NCBI RefSeq assembly: GCF_018917965.1
Contig: NZ_JAHLPP010000001.1
Location: 682,001 to 746,000, forward strand
DNA: 64,000 nt
Source: Pseudoflavonifractor sp. MSJ-37
Lineage (GTDB): Bacteria > Bacillota > Clostridia > Oscillospirales > Oscillospiraceae
Direction of reading: 5' to 3'
In this document: one piece after another, positions 34,369 through 42,998 of the stretch
Layout of the letters: each line of letters begins with the position of its first letter
How positions within the stretch are numbered: position 1 is the stretch's first letter
Program-made: the position numbers and the translations under genes
The notes under the pieces: generated by a model
The model's database searches: none
The model's input: the letters and a program-made list of their open reading frames with translations, nothing else
What the model was told of the DNA's origin: nothing

Positions 34369-35370
34369 TCAGGAGGCGCTGTCCGGCGCGGCCAGAAGGG
34401 CCTCCCGGCTCAAGTCCTCCAGCACCTCTGCTGTGGTGGCGGGGAGCCGCTGGATGGCATCAGAGCCCTCCAGACGGGCGAAGCGGTAGGTGCCGTCTCC
34501 GTCCGCAAGGCCCACATCCAGCGTCAGACTCTGGCCGTCGCCATAGTCCACTGTCAGCCGCAGGGCCGGGGCATCCAGCCCGCAGGAGGCCATGGCGGCC
34601 TCGTCCGCCTGATAGTGATAGCAGGAGGAGAAGCGCAGATAGCTCAGCTCGGACAGGAAGGAACTCAAAGCGCTGTTGCTGTCGGGGACTGGCTCGCCGT
34701 CCACGGACCAGTGGTGCTCCACGGACTCGGAGGCATTGCCGTCCTCGTCCTCGGTGGTGACGGCCTCATCGGTCTTGGTGAGGGTCAGGACGGTGCCGTC
34801 CTTCTCCCAGCGGATCGAGGAGATATCATCCTCCGCCAGGTCGGGGATGTCCTCCGGCTGGGCCAGATCCATGAGCCCCACGTCCAGCGCGTCCGGCAGA
34901 GCGGAGGAGATGGTGTAGACCGTCCCCTCATCGCCCTCCACGGCGGCATAGCAGCCCTCGCCCACCGAAGAGCCGAGCAGCACGGTGACGGTCTCGCCGT
35001 CCGCACCGGTGACGGAGACGGTGCGGGTGGGGGCGTCCAGCCCATAGGCGGACAGGGCCTCCGGGTCGGGGATGGCCCGGACCGCGTCCAACTCGCCGAT
35101 GTCATCGGCCAGAGCGTCCAGCTTGTCCGCGTCTGCCGGGAAGGCGGCGTCGCCGTCCCAGCTCCACCCGTCGCCGTCCTTGGTGAAGGAGAGGACCTCG
35201 CCGTCGTTGGCGGTGAAGGAGAGGCCGGAGATGTCGGACACCTCGGTCACATGGACGGTCTCGTCCGTTGCTTCCTGACGGCTGTTCCAGATCCGGAGGG
35301 CTCCATAGACGCCGCCGCACAGGACCAGGACGGCCCCCAGGACGGCCAGGGTCTTGGCTTGCTTGTCCAT
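34369..35370 (-). CDS. DUF4340 domain protein, membrane-anchored
   Basis: A 333-residue protein with an N-terminal hydrophobic anchor (LAVLGAVLVLCGGVYGALRI, residues 8-27) and an exported acidic beta-rich body containing repeated LDAPTRTVSV and LDAPALRLTV patterns typical of DUF4340. It has very high Asp/Glu content. It is last of a four-gene operon with a GldG-like protein and an ABC-2 exporter, the usual partners of DUF4340 proteins. It probably associates with that transporter at the cell surface. Function unproven. Confidence 0.82.
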   Translation of the reverse strand: MDKQAKTLAVLGAVLVLCGGVYGALRIWNSRQEATDETVHVTEVSDISGLSFTANDGEVLSFTKDGDGWSWDGDAAFPADADKLDALADDIGELDAVRAIPDPEALSAYGLDAPTRTVSVTGADGETVTVLLGSSVGEGCYAAVEGDEGTVYTISSALPDALDVGLMDLAQPEDIPDLAEDDISSIRWEKDGTVLTLTKTDEAVTTEDEDGNASESVEHHWSVDGEPVPDSNSALSSFLSELSYLRFSSCYHYQADEAAMASCGLDAPALRLTVDYGDGQSLTLDVGLADGDGTYRFARLEGSDAIQRLPATTAEVLEDLSREALLAAPDSAS

Positions 35371-35371
35371 A

Positions 35372-36763
35372 TCAGCGCTTCCTCCGTTTCGTCCAGACCA
35401 CGAAGCCCAGGATCAGGATCCCCACCGGGAGGATCAGGAGATAGAGCGTGCTCCACAGTCCGGGGCTGGAGATCGTATTATAAGTGACGCTCAGGCTCTT
35501 GGCCGGGATAGACAGGTCGGTGATGTCGTCGAACCCGGCGGTGAGGACCTTCACGAAAAGACTCTGGTTCACCAGACTGGGGTAAGAGGCGAGCACGTCT
35601 CCGTCGATGAGAGAGGCGGAGCCCAGCACGGTCAGACGGCCGGTGACGCCATCCTCACCGGTCTTTTGAGAGACCGCGCCCAGCACATAGGTCCCCTGGA
35701 TCTGCTGGCCGTCGGTGGTGACGGCATAGCCGCTGGCAGAGGTGGAGAGGAAGGCGCTCACGTCGGCGTCCGTGTCTTCGGACACCAGGAAGCCGCGGCT
35801 GTTGGTCAGGAGGGTCAGGCTGTCGGAGCTGAGGCCGCTGGTCACGTCAGAGCCGCTCATGATCTCGCCGGCGATGGCGAAGGGGGAGCCAAACTGGGGA
35901 TAGTACCGCTCCGTATCGGCGATATAGCCGTCCTGGAGCTCCAGGCCCCAGTCGGACAGGAGCGCGGTCCAGTTGGGCAGATCCGCCTCGCTGTCGGCAC
36001 AGAGGAACACCATCTGGCCGCCGCCGGACAGGTAGTCGGACAGCATGGCGCTCTCGTCGGCGGACAGGTCCGAGGTGGGGCCGTTCACGAGGAGCAGGTC
36101 GCAGTCCTCCGGCACCGCGCCGCTGAGCAGGAGGGTCAGGTCCTCTACATCGAAGTTGGACTTGTCGATGGCGTCCCGGATAGCGGCGGAGAGGGAGGAC
36201 TCCCCGTGGCCGGAGACCGTATAGATCTTCTTGCTCACATCTCCGGTGACGGCAGAGATGGCGGAGGTGAGTTGGCCGTCCGCGTCGAAGCTGTCCTCTG
36301 AGGAGGAGAACATATCATAAGTGTAGGTGATGATCTCGCTGTAAGGGATCGTCTCCTGCTTGCCAGTGTCATCGCAGATCACCACCAGAGCGTCCGTGGA
36401 GGCGTCGTAGGCGGAGGCCTCGTTAGGATGGGCCACCGGGTCTACCTCCTTCACGGAGAGCCGGTCGGAGAGGGCGGCGTAGTGGTCCAAAAACTTGAGG
36501 ATCCGCTCATCTGTGGCGCCATCCTCGGCCAGGACCACGATCTCTACGTCCTTATCCAGACCGGCCAGGAACTCTTTCGAGGTATCGCTGACCTGATAGA
36601 GGCTGTTGTCGGTCAGGTCGAACTCCCGCAGATGGGAGGGGAGCTGGCCCACGATCAGGTCCACCAGGATCACGATCGCCACGGCGGCGGCGGTGACGCC
36701 CGCCAGATAGCCGCCCCGGCGGAGGGCCCCAGTGTCACGCTTGGTCTCGTTCTTCCGTTTCAT
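35372..36763 (-). CDS. GldG-family ABC transporter accessory protein
   Basis: A 463-residue protein with an N-terminal transmembrane segment (AGVTAAAVAIVILVDLIVG), a large exported domain with the GldG/IFT52-like features (SHGESSL-type VSGHGESSL, LLLVNGPTSDLSADE), and a C-terminal anchor before a basic tail (ILPVGILILGFVVW). The start at 36763 follows AGGAGG at 7 bases; the upstream ATG overlaps that ribosome site. It ends 1 base before the DUF4340 gene. In gliding bacteria GldG pairs with GldA/GldF, but in Firmicutes the role is unknown. Confidence 0.85.
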   Translation of the reverse strand: MKRKNETKRDTGALRRGGYLAGVTAAAVAIVILVDLIVGQLPSHLREFDLTDNSLYQVSDTSKEFLAGLDKDVEIVVLAEDGATDERILKFLDHYAALSDRLSVKEVDPVAHPNEASAYDASTDALVVICDDTGKQETIPYSEIITYTYDMFSSSEDSFDADGQLTSAISAVTGDVSKKIYTVSGHGESSLSAAIRDAIDKSNFDVEDLTLLLSGAVPEDCDLLLVNGPTSDLSADESAMLSDYLSGGGQMVFLCADSEADLPNWTALLSDWGLELQDGYIADTERYYPQFGSPFAIAGEIMSGSDVTSGLSSDSLTLLTNSRGFLVSEDTDADVSAFLSTSASGYAVTTDGQQIQGTYVLGAVSQKTGEDGVTGRLTVLGSASLIDGDVLASYPSLVNQSLFVKVLTAGFDDITDLSIPAKSLSVTYNTISSPGLWSTLYLLILPVGILILGFVVWTKRRKR

Positions 36764-36777
36764 ATCGAGCCCTCCTT

Positions 36778-37482
36778 TCAATTCCAGCGGCGCTTCTGGA
36801 GCGCCTGCACAGTCAGGAACACGAACAGGAAGGCCATGGACAGGTAGAGGATCAGGCCGCTCACATCGAAGACGTCATACTGGGCGAAGTTCTGGAACAC
36901 GCCGGTGAAGGAAAAGACGGAGAGCGCGTCGCCCAGCTTGTCAGGCAGGAAGCCAGTGAGGCTGTCCCACAGGAAGAGGATCAGGAGGACGGCGAAGGTG
37001 CCGACGGCGGCGATGATCTGGCTCTCTGTCAGGGCAGAGAGGAACATGCCGATGGCCAGGAACACGCACCCCATCAGGAAGAAGGCCAGCAGGGCGGCGT
37101 AGTCCGACTTGAGATAGGCCTGCCCATTGGCGGCGATGATCAGGGGACAGAACGCCGCCAGAGCCACCGGCACCAGGAACACCGTCACCATGGCCAGATA
37201 CTTGCCCATCACCACGGAGCTCAGAGAGACCGGGGCGGTGAGGAGGAGCTGGTCGGTGCGGGCCCGGCGGTCCTCCGCCATGGAGCGCATGGTCAGGATG
37301 GGGATGGTGAACATAAGGATGGTCATCAGGCTCATCAGAGCATAGGAGAACCGGGGATAGCCGTTATAGATATTGTAGGCCATGAAGTAGATGCCGGTGA
37401 AGAACACCAGAGCGGCCACGAACACATAGCCCGTCATGGAAGTGAAATAGGAGCGGAGCTCCCGCTTATAGATCGCGCGCAT
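36778..37482 (-). CDS. ABC-2 type transporter permease (GldF-like)
   Basis: A 234-residue membrane protein with six hydrophobic segments in the ABC-2 exporter arrangement. The N-terminus MRAIYKRELRSYFTSMTGYV and the loop RTDQLLLTAPVSLSSVVMGKY are typical of GldF/NosY-type permeases. Its start shares one base with the ATPase stop, and the GldG gene follows 14 bases later, so the four genes form one operon. The exported molecule is not known. Confidence 0.9.
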   Translation of the reverse strand: MRAIYKRELRSYFTSMTGYVFVAALVFFTGIYFMAYNIYNGYPRFSYALMSLMTILMFTIPILTMRSMAEDRRARTDQLLLTAPVSLSSVVMGKYLAMVTVFLVPVALAAFCPLIIAANGQAYLKSDYAALLAFFLMGCVFLAIGMFLSALTESQIIAAVGTFAVLLILFLWDSLTGFLPDKLGDALSVFSFTGVFQNFAQYDVFDVSGLILYLSMAFLFVFLTVQALQKRRWN

Positions 37483-38519
37483 CAGTCCTCATCCTCCTCT
37501 CGCGGTCCATCGGAGGGCGCGGCCTTCGGCGAGCCTCCAGGGTTCTCCGTGTCCGGCCCGTCATCGGCCGGGGCGGGGGAGAGGGCATCGTCGGAGGTGA
37601 GCCTTAGGAAGATGTCCTCCAGCGTCATCCGGTCCCGGCGCAGCTCCAGGATGGGCAGCCCCGCCCCGGCGCAGGCTTGGAACAGGGACTCCCGGGCGTC
37701 GCAGTCCGGGGACTGCTTCAGCCGGAAGGCTGCCGCGCCTTCCTCGGGACAGGGCCGCGCTTCCACGGACATGACTCCGGGCAGAGCGCCCAGCAGAGAG
37801 AGGGCCTTGGCGGCATCGCCCTTCACAGTGACCTCCAGGGACGAGTCACCGGCCAGTTCCCGCTCCAGCTCCGCCGGGGAGCCGGCGGCCACCTTCCTGC
37901 CGTGGTGGATGATGAGGAGGTGGTCGCACATCTCCTGGATCTCGGACAGGATATGGGAGCTGAGGATCACCGTGTGGTCCTTGGCCAGGGAACGGATCAG
38001 GGAACGGATCTCGATGATCTGCTTAGGATCCAGGCCCACCGTGGGCTCATCCAGGATCAGCACCTTGGGGGACCCGAGCAGGGCTTGGGCCAGCCCCACC
38101 CGCTGTTTGTAGCCCTTGGACAGGTTGCGGATCAGCCGCTCCCGCACGGGGAACAGACCGGTCATCTCCATGACCTGATCGGTCTGATCCCGGCGCTCTC
38201 TTTTGGGGACTTTCTTCAGCTCCGCCGCGAAGGCCAGATATTCCTCCACGCCCATGTCGGGATACAGGGGCGGGATCTCGGGCAGATAGCCGATGGACTG
38301 CTTCACCCGCCCCGGCTCCTTTTGGATGGAATGGCCGTCTACGGATACATCGCCCTCCGTGGGGCCGAGATATCCAGTCATCAGGTTCATGGTGGTGGAC
38401 TTCCCGGCGCCGTTCGGCCCCAGGAATCCGAAGATCTGGCCATCCGGGACAGTGAAGCTCAGATGGTCCACAGCGGTATGGCCCCCATACCGCTTGACCA
38501 GATCGCGTACTTCGATCAC
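37482..38519 (-). CDS. ABC transporter ATP-binding protein (GldA-like)
   Basis: A 345-residue ATPase. Walker A is GPNGAGKST (about residue 36), signature LSKGYKQRVGLAQALLG, Walker B LILDEPTVGLDPKQ. Residues 215-300 are the ABC-2 type C-terminal domain; the last 35 residues are an acidic, proline-rich tail (ALSPAPADDGPD) with no clear role. It heads the operon with GldF-like permease, GldG-like protein and DUF4340 protein. Two 11-bp-spaced repeats precede the predicted -10 region, suggesting control by an activator. Confidence 0.92.
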   Translation of the reverse strand: MIEVRDLVKRYGGHTAVDHLSFTVPDGQIFGFLGPNGAGKSTTMNLMTGYLGPTEGDVSVDGHSIQKEPGRVKQSIGYLPEIPPLYPDMGVEEYLAFAAELKKVPKRERRDQTDQVMEMTGLFPVRERLIRNLSKGYKQRVGLAQALLGSPKVLILDEPTVGLDPKQIIEIRSLIRSLAKDHTVILSSHILSEIQEMCDHLLIIHHGRKVAAGSPAELERELAGDSSLEVTVKGDAAKALSLLGALPGVMSVEARPCPEEGAAAFRLKQSPDCDARESLFQACAGAGLPILELRRDRMTLEDIFLRLTSDDALSPAPADDGPDTENPGGSPKAAPSDGPREEDED

Positions 38520-38565
38520 AGTTGGTCTCCTCCTTCTGTCGTTTGCACAGTCGCGCTGGTGTCCA

Positions 38566-38597
38566 TAGTAGTGCGCCAGTCTGAAAATGGTCTGAAA
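38566..38597 (-). promoter_or_regulatory. Promoter of Gld-type operon with two PhoB/OmpR-like direct repeats
   Basis: On the minus strand TTTCAGAC occurs twice with an 11-base period (plus-strand GTCTGAAA at 38579-38586 and 38590-38597). A -10 like TACTAT (38566-38571) lies 17 bases from the position a -35 would take, and no -35 consensus is present there. This layout fits an activator-dependent promoter bound by an OmpR-type regulator. Confidence 0.45.
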
Positions 38598-38650
38598 CTT
38601 TTATGAACTTTCTGTAAAATATCGGAGAGCGGAGGATCCCCTATCGGCGC

Positions 38651-38679
38651 TTGACGGGCCCCGCTCAGAGGAGTAGACT
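38651..38679 (+). promoter_or_regulatory. Promoter of anion permease gene
   Basis: TTGACG (38651-38656), 17-base spacer, TAGACT (38674-38679), 36 bases before the ATG at 38716. Confidence 0.65.
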
Positions 38680-38715
38680 GTTTCTGACAAGAAAGAAGGA
38701 GAGAGGACGGATGGC

Positions 38716-39834
38716 ATGAGAGAGAAGATCCTGAGGTGGGTCCGGGAGGAGCCGGTGCTCTTTGCGTCGGCGGTATGCGCGGTCGGGTCCATGGCATTGA
38801 CGCCGCCGTCGGCGGCCTATCTGGGCTATCTGGACGGCCGGGTGCTGATCCTGCTGTTCAGCCTGATGGCGGTGGTGGCGGGGTTCCAGGACTGCGGGCT
38901 CTTCGAGGTGCTGGCCCAGCGGATGCTCTCCGGCCGGCATCCGGTCCGGGTCTTGGAGCTGACATTGGTCCTGCTGCCCTTCTTCGCGTCCATGCTGATC
39001 ACCAACGACGTGGCGCTGATCGCCTTCGTGCCCTTCGCGGTAGTGGTGCTGGAGCGGCTGGACCGGAGGGGGCGGCTGATCCCGGTGGTGGTCCTCCAGA
39101 CATTGGCCGCGAACCTGGGCAGCATGGCCACCCCGGTGGGCAATCCGCAGAACCTGCTCCTCTACGGCCGGTTCCATCTGAGCCTGGGGGACTTCTTCTC
39201 TGTGGTAGGCCCGGCGGCGGCGGTCAGCGGCATCGCCCTGACGCTGGTCTGCCTGACCGGGGAGCGGGAGAGCGTACAGGTGGATTTCCCCGAGCGGGCG
39301 GTCCTGCGGAAGCCCCGCCGGATGGTCCTGCTGACCGTGCTCTTCCTGCTGTGTCTGCTTTGCGTGTTCCGGGTCATCCCGGCCCCGGTGCTTTTGGCTG
39401 TGGTGCTGGGGAGCCTGCTCCTCTTCGGACGAGATCTGCTGCCGCAGGTGGACTACGGACTGCTGATGACCTTCGTGTGCTTCTTCGTGTTCGCGGGGAA
39501 CATCGGCGGCAGTCCGCCGGTCCGGGGCTTGCTCACGGCGGTACTGTCCCGAAATACCGCGCTGATCACCGGGCTGGCCAGTCAGGTGATCAGCAATGTG
39601 CCCGCCGCTTTGCTCCTGTCCGGTTTCACAGAGGACTGGCGGGGGCTCCTGCTGGGAGCGGACATCGGCGGCCTGGGTACGCCGGTGGCCTCACTGGCCA
39701 GCCTGATCTCCATGCGGCTCTGCCTGAAAGCCGGCGCGGAGCCGGGGAAGTATCTGCGGACCTTCCTGCTGGCCAATGCCGCCGGGCTGGTCCTGCTCTC
39801 CGCTGTGGCCTGGCTATGGAGGCTGGCTGGATGA
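38716..39834 (+). CDS. SLC13/ArsB-type anion permease (CitMHS-like)
   Basis: A 372-residue membrane protein with about ten segments of the ion transporter superfamily. Family pieces are LLITNDVALIAFVPF (two-part re-entrant loop) and LGSMATPVGNPQNLLLY near residue 135, and the second VISNVPAALLLSGF motif near 290, the internal repeat with Asn-Pro typical of ArsB/NhaD/CitM. It likely moves an organic acid, sulfate, arsenite or another anion; substrate is not resolvable. It has a clear promoter and stands alone. Confidence 0.85.
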   Translation: MREKILRWVREEPVLFASAVCAVGSMALTPPSAAYLGYLDGRVLILLFSLMAVVAGFQDCGLFEVLAQRMLSGRHPVRVLELTLVLLPFFASMLITNDVALIAFVPFAVVVLERLDRRGRLIPVVVLQTLAANLGSMATPVGNPQNLLLYGRFHLSLGDFFSVVGPAAAVSGIALTLVCLTGERESVQVDFPERAVLRKPRRMVLLTVLFLLCLLCVFRVIPAPVLLAVVLGSLLLFGRDLLPQVDYGLLMTFVCFFVFAGNIGGSPPVRGLLTAVLSRNTALITGLASQVISNVPAALLLSGFTEDWRGLLLGADIGGLGTPVASLASLISMRLCLKAGAEPGKYLRTFLLANAAGLVLLSAVAWLWRLAG

Positions 39835-39843
39835 ATCGACCAT

Positions 39844-39878
39844 AAAAACGCGCGCCATCCCGTTTATCGGGATGGCGC
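39844..39878 (-). terminator. Terminator of YqfO-like gene
   Basis: Perfect 11-bp stem (39852-39862 with 39868-39878), loop TTTAT, and five Ts on the minus strand after GCG. It also lies 10 bases past the converging permease gene. Confidence 0.85.
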
Positions 39879-39886
39879 ACGTTCGT

Positions 39887-40228
39887 TCATCGGGAGCAGT
39901 CGAGTCCCGTCCGCCAGAGCGGGATCACGTCGATCACCGGCTCTTCATAGGGATGGACCCGCTTGATGGCGGCGATGGTCTCATCCACCCGCTCGGTGCG
40001 GCAGGTGACCTCCACTTTCAGCTCCGGCTCCACGCTGAGTTCGCCGGGGCGGCCCAGGTAGGGATCGGTGCCCTCCAGAGGACGCCAGGAGCTGATGACC
40101 CGGCTGTAAGAGAGGCAGGAGTCGTAATGCCCGATGTGCCCCGCGTCTACGGAGCGCAGGGCCTCCCGCAGAGGCTCCAGATGGGACTCGGGCAGGAAGA
40201 TCTCCAGCTTGCAGAAGGCGAAGTCCAC
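39887..40228 (-). CDS. YqfO/CutA-fold (PII-like) small protein
   Basis: A 113-residue protein resembling the PII/CutA-like insert domain of YqfO (NIF3 family) expressed alone. Recognisable pieces are KLEIFLPESHLEPLREAL, GHIGHYDSCLSYSRV, RPLEGTDPYLGRPGEL and HPYEEPVIDVIPL. The NIF3 metal-binding domains are absent. Such stand-alone proteins are frequent in Clostridia and of unproven function. It follows the SpoU methyltransferase gene by 13 bases on the same strand, so the two are likely co-transcribed. Confidence 0.85.
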   Translation of the reverse strand: MDFAFCKLEIFLPESHLEPLREALRSVDAGHIGHYDSCLSYSRVISSWRPLEGTDPYLGRPGELSVEPELKVEVTCRTERVDETIAAIKRVHPYEEPVIDVIPLWRTGLDCSR

Positions 40229-40241
40229 GTGGCGCCCCTCC

Positions 40242-41069
40242 TTACCGGGCCCGGAGCTGCCAGAAAGCCACAGCGCTGGCGGCGGCCACGTTCAGGGAGT
40301 CCACCCCGTGGGCCATGGGGATCCGTACCGTGTAGTCGCAGGCGGCAGTGGTCCGGTCGGAGAGACCGTCGCCCTCGGTGCCCAGCACGACAGCCAGCTT
40401 CTCTTCGACCATGAGCTTGGGGTCATCGATGGATACGGAGTCATCACTGAGGGCCATGGCGGCGGTGCGGAAGCCCAGCGCGCGCAAACGCTCCAGACCG
40501 GGGTGGGGCCAATCGCCGGGCGTATCTCCGATGCGGCCCCAGGGGACCTGGAACACGGTGCCCATGCTCACCCGGGCCGCCCGGCGGCACAGGGGGTCAC
40601 AGCAGGTGGGGGTCAGCAGGACCGCGTCTACGCCAAGCGCGGCGGCGGAGCGGAAGATCGCGCCGACATTGGTGGTGTCCACGATGCCCTCCAGCACGGC
40701 CACCCGCCGGGCCCCGGCGCACAGCTCCTCCACGGCGGGGAGCTTGGGGCGGCGCATGGCGCACAGGATGCCCCGGGTGAGCTGGTAGCCGGTGAGGGCC
40801 TCCAGCACCGTCCGGCCAGCGGTATAGACGGGGATGTCCCCACAGCGGGCGATGATCCCGCTGGCCTGCCCCTCGATGTGGCGGCGCTCCATCAGGAGGG
40901 AGACCGGCTCATAGCCGGCATCCAGAGCCCGGTCGATGACTTTTGGGCTCTCAGCGATGAACACGCCCTTCTCTGGCTCCAGCCGATCGCGGAGCTGGGC
41001 CTCGGTGAGTCGGGCGAACACGTCCAGTTCCGGAGCGGAAAGATCGGTCAGTTCGATGATGTTCGGCAT
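40242..41069 (-). CDS. SpoU/TrmH-family RNA 2'-O-methyltransferase
   Basis: A 275-residue enzyme with an N-terminal substrate-binding domain and a C-terminal SPOUT knot. Motif 1 is TNVGAIFRSAAALGVDAVLL, motif 2 VLGTEGDGLS, motif 3 IPMAHGVDSLNVAAASAV. It transfers methyl from SAM to a ribose in rRNA or tRNA, probably in the RlmB type. Start at 41069 is clear. It is upstream of the YqfO-like gene. Confidence 0.93.
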   Translation of the reverse strand: MPNIIELTDLSAPELDVFARLTEAQLRDRLEPEKGVFIAESPKVIDRALDAGYEPVSLLMERRHIEGQASGIIARCGDIPVYTAGRTVLEALTGYQLTRGILCAMRRPKLPAVEELCAGARRVAVLEGIVDTTNVGAIFRSAAALGVDAVLLTPTCCDPLCRRAARVSMGTVFQVPWGRIGDTPGDWPHPGLERLRALGFRTAAMALSDDSVSIDDPKLMVEEKLAVVLGTEGDGLSDRTTAACDYTVRIPMAHGVDSLNVAAASAVAFWQLRAR

Positions 41070-41210
41070 AGGAGCCCTTCCTCTCTGTCGTCAGTCCCGG
41101 GCCGCAGGGACGGCACGGGCATCGGCGCGGCCGTCTGCGCGGCGCGCCGATGAAAAATGTCATTTTATGATATATGATATCCCATCCGCGCTCAGGACGC
41201 AAGAGACAAG

Positions 41211-41242
41211 AAAATGGCCCCGTGCCGAACGACACGGAGCCA
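41211..41242 (-). terminator. Terminator of rpmB
   Basis: Hairpin TGGCYCCGTG / CACGGRGCCA (41215-41242) followed on the minus strand by TTTTCTT. It lies 30 bases after the L28 stop. Confidence 0.85.
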
Positions 41243-41272
41243 TCGTTTCTCTCGTCCTGTGAGGGATATGGA

Positions 41273-41461
41273 TCACACAGCGCGGGTGACCTTACCCGAA
41301 CGGAGGCATCTGGTGCACACATAGACGTGCTTGGGCGTACCATCGACCACCGCCTTGACGCGCTTCACATTGGGCTTCCAGGGACGATTGGAGCGGCGGT
41401 GAGAGTGAGAGACCTGGATACCGAACACGACGCCCTTGTCGCAGAATTCACATTTAGCCAT
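41273..41461 (-). CDS. rpmB: 50S ribosomal protein L28
   Basis: A 62-residue ribosomal protein beginning MAKCEFCDKGVVFG. It has two CxxC pairs (CEFC and CTRC), the zinc-binding C+ form, and the family segment SHSHRRSNRPWKPNV. The start at 41461 follows GAGGT; an ATG 30 bases further upstream only lengthens into the leader. Single-gene unit, transcribed opposite to hprK. Confidence 0.96.
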   Translation of the reverse strand: MAKCEFCDKGVVFGIQVSHSHRRSNRPWKPNVKRVKAVVDGTPKHVYVCTRCLRSGKVTRAV

Positions 41462-41640
41462 TCGCTTGACCTCCTCGCTTGTTGATATCACGCTATAAAA
41501 GCATCGAATGATATGATAGCAGAAAGAACGAAGGATTGCAAGGGGTTTTTACAAAAAAATCACACAGTTTTCGCCGGAGGATGGGGGAGCGCTTCCTACA
41601 AAAAGTTGGGAGAGACGGGGGTGGATACCGCCGGAAAGAG

Positions 41641-41670
41641 TTGCCAGACCGGCCGGAGACGTGGTATACT
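41641..41670 (+). promoter_or_regulatory. Promoter of hprK
   Basis: TTGCCA (41641-41646), 18-base spacer, TATACT (41665-41670), 35 bases before the hprK start. Confidence 0.7.
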
Positions 41671-41705
41671 ATCCACACAGACCCATATGTAGGGAGGAAG
41701 CAGTC

Positions 41706-42650
41706 ATGTCTACGCCGCAGAGCGTCAAACTCGGTACCCTCATCGATGAATTCGACCTGGAAGTCCTCCGTGGGGCAGAGGGGCACCGGGACAGGGAGAT
41801 CAATATCGAGGACATCAACCGGCCCGGCCTCCAGCTCACCGGCTTTTTCGACTATTTCGACCCGAGCCGCATCCAGGTGGTCGGTCTGGTGGAGAGCACC
41901 TATCTGGACGGCATCTCCAGCGAGGAGCGCCGCGCCCGCTTCGAGGCCCTGTTCCGCCACGATATCCCGGCCTTCATCATCGCCCGCGGGATGGAACCCT
42001 TCCCCGAGTGCATGGAGATGGCGGAGCAGTACGACCGCACGGTCCTGCGCACCAAGGAATCCACCTCGGGGATCATCAGCGCCATCGTCACCTCGCTCCA
42101 CAACCATCTGGCCCCCCGCATCACCCGTCACGGCGTGCTGGTGGAGATCTACGGCGAGGGCGTCCTCATCCTGGGCGACTCCGGCGTAGGCAAGAGCGAG
42201 ACAGCCATCGAGCTGGTCAAGCGCGGACACCGCCTGATCGCCGACGACGCGGTGGAGATCCGCCGGATGAACAACCGCACCCTCATGGGCACAGCCCCCG
42301 AACTGATCCGCCACTACATCGAGCTGCGCGGCATCGGCGTGGTGGATGTGCGGCGCATCTTCGGTATGGTGGCCATCAAGGAGGAGTCCGAGATCGACAT
42401 GGTGGTCAATCTGGAGCCCTGGCGGGAGGACGCAGTCTATGACCGGCTGGGCCTGGACGAGCTCTATGTGGATATCCTGGACGTGAAGGTCCCCAACATC
42501 ACCATCCCGGTGAAGCCCGGCCGGAACCTGGCGGTCATCATCGAGGTGGCGGCCATGAACAACCGAAACAAAAAGATGGGCTTCAACTCCGCTCTGGAGT
42601 TCACCAAGCAGATCGAGAGCCATTTCGATCAGGCGATGGGCAATATCTAA
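41706..42650 (+). CDS. hprK: HPr kinase/phosphorylase
   Basis: A 314-residue bifunctional enzyme that phosphorylates HPr on Ser46 and removes that phosphate, setting carbon catabolite control in Firmicutes. The Walker A is GDSGVGKSE (about residue 152), the HprK signature appears as ELRGIGVVDVRRIFG, and Asp179-type DDAVEIRR follows. Length is normal. The start at 41706 follows GGGAGGAAG; an upstream ATG lies inside the promoter. It is not in the common lgt/uvrB setting and appears as a single-gene unit. Confidence 0.96.
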   Translation: MSTPQSVKLGTLIDEFDLEVLRGAEGHRDREINIEDINRPGLQLTGFFDYFDPSRIQVVGLVESTYLDGISSEERRARFEALFRHDIPAFIIARGMEPFPECMEMAEQYDRTVLRTKESTSGIISAIVTSLHNHLAPRITRHGVLVEIYGEGVLILGDSGVGKSETAIELVKRGHRLIADDAVEIRRMNNRTLMGTAPELIRHYIELRGIGVVDVRRIFGMVAIKEESEIDMVVNLEPWREDAVYDRLGLDELYVDILDVKVPNITIPVKPGRNLAVIIEVAAMNNRNKKMGFNSALEFTKQIESHFDQAMGNI

Positions 42651-42661
42651 GCCATCTCAGA

Positions 42662-42710
42662 TGGAACAGGGGAGAGTACGGGCCCGAAGCCCCGGCCTCT
42701 CCCTGTTCCA
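42662..42710 (+). terminator. Hairpin after hprK
   Basis: A 14-bp stem with one bulge (42662-42676 with 42697-42710). No T run follows; a second GC hairpin (42711-42745) directly abuts it. Possibly a Rho-independent terminator of poor form, or a REP-like element. Confidence 0.5.
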
Positions 42711-42998
42711 TGTCCGGCGGCGCTTCAGAGCGCCGGATCCGGACATCCGGCCATGACGGTCTCCGCCAGATAGCGGACGAAGGCGGCGTGGGTCTCCACT
42801 GACAGCGGCGGCGGGCAGACCATCAGCCGCAGAGGACGGGCCGAAGAAAAAACTTTGCCTCTGGGCCTATGCAAACAGAGGAAAATACGTTAAAATAGCA
42901 AAAGACTGGGACTGGGCGGAGCGGGTCCGCGTGTCTCTACGCGGCGGACGCCCAGAACGACATAGAAGACAGAACAGATAGTATGGAGGGAACGATAT
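42711..42998. other. Intergenic stretch before pyrH
   Basis: It holds a 14-bp GC hairpin (42711-42745) and, on the minus strand, an open frame ending in TGA at 42725-42727 that reads LRLMVCPPPLSVETHAAFVR in part and has no convincing start or ribosome site. This may be the 3' remnant of a lost gene. Toward pyrH the sequence turns AT-rich with a weak -10-like TAAAAT at 42891-42896, probably the pyrH promoter, and a short CCTCTG/CAGAGG inverted repeat at 42858-42881. Confidence 0.35.
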
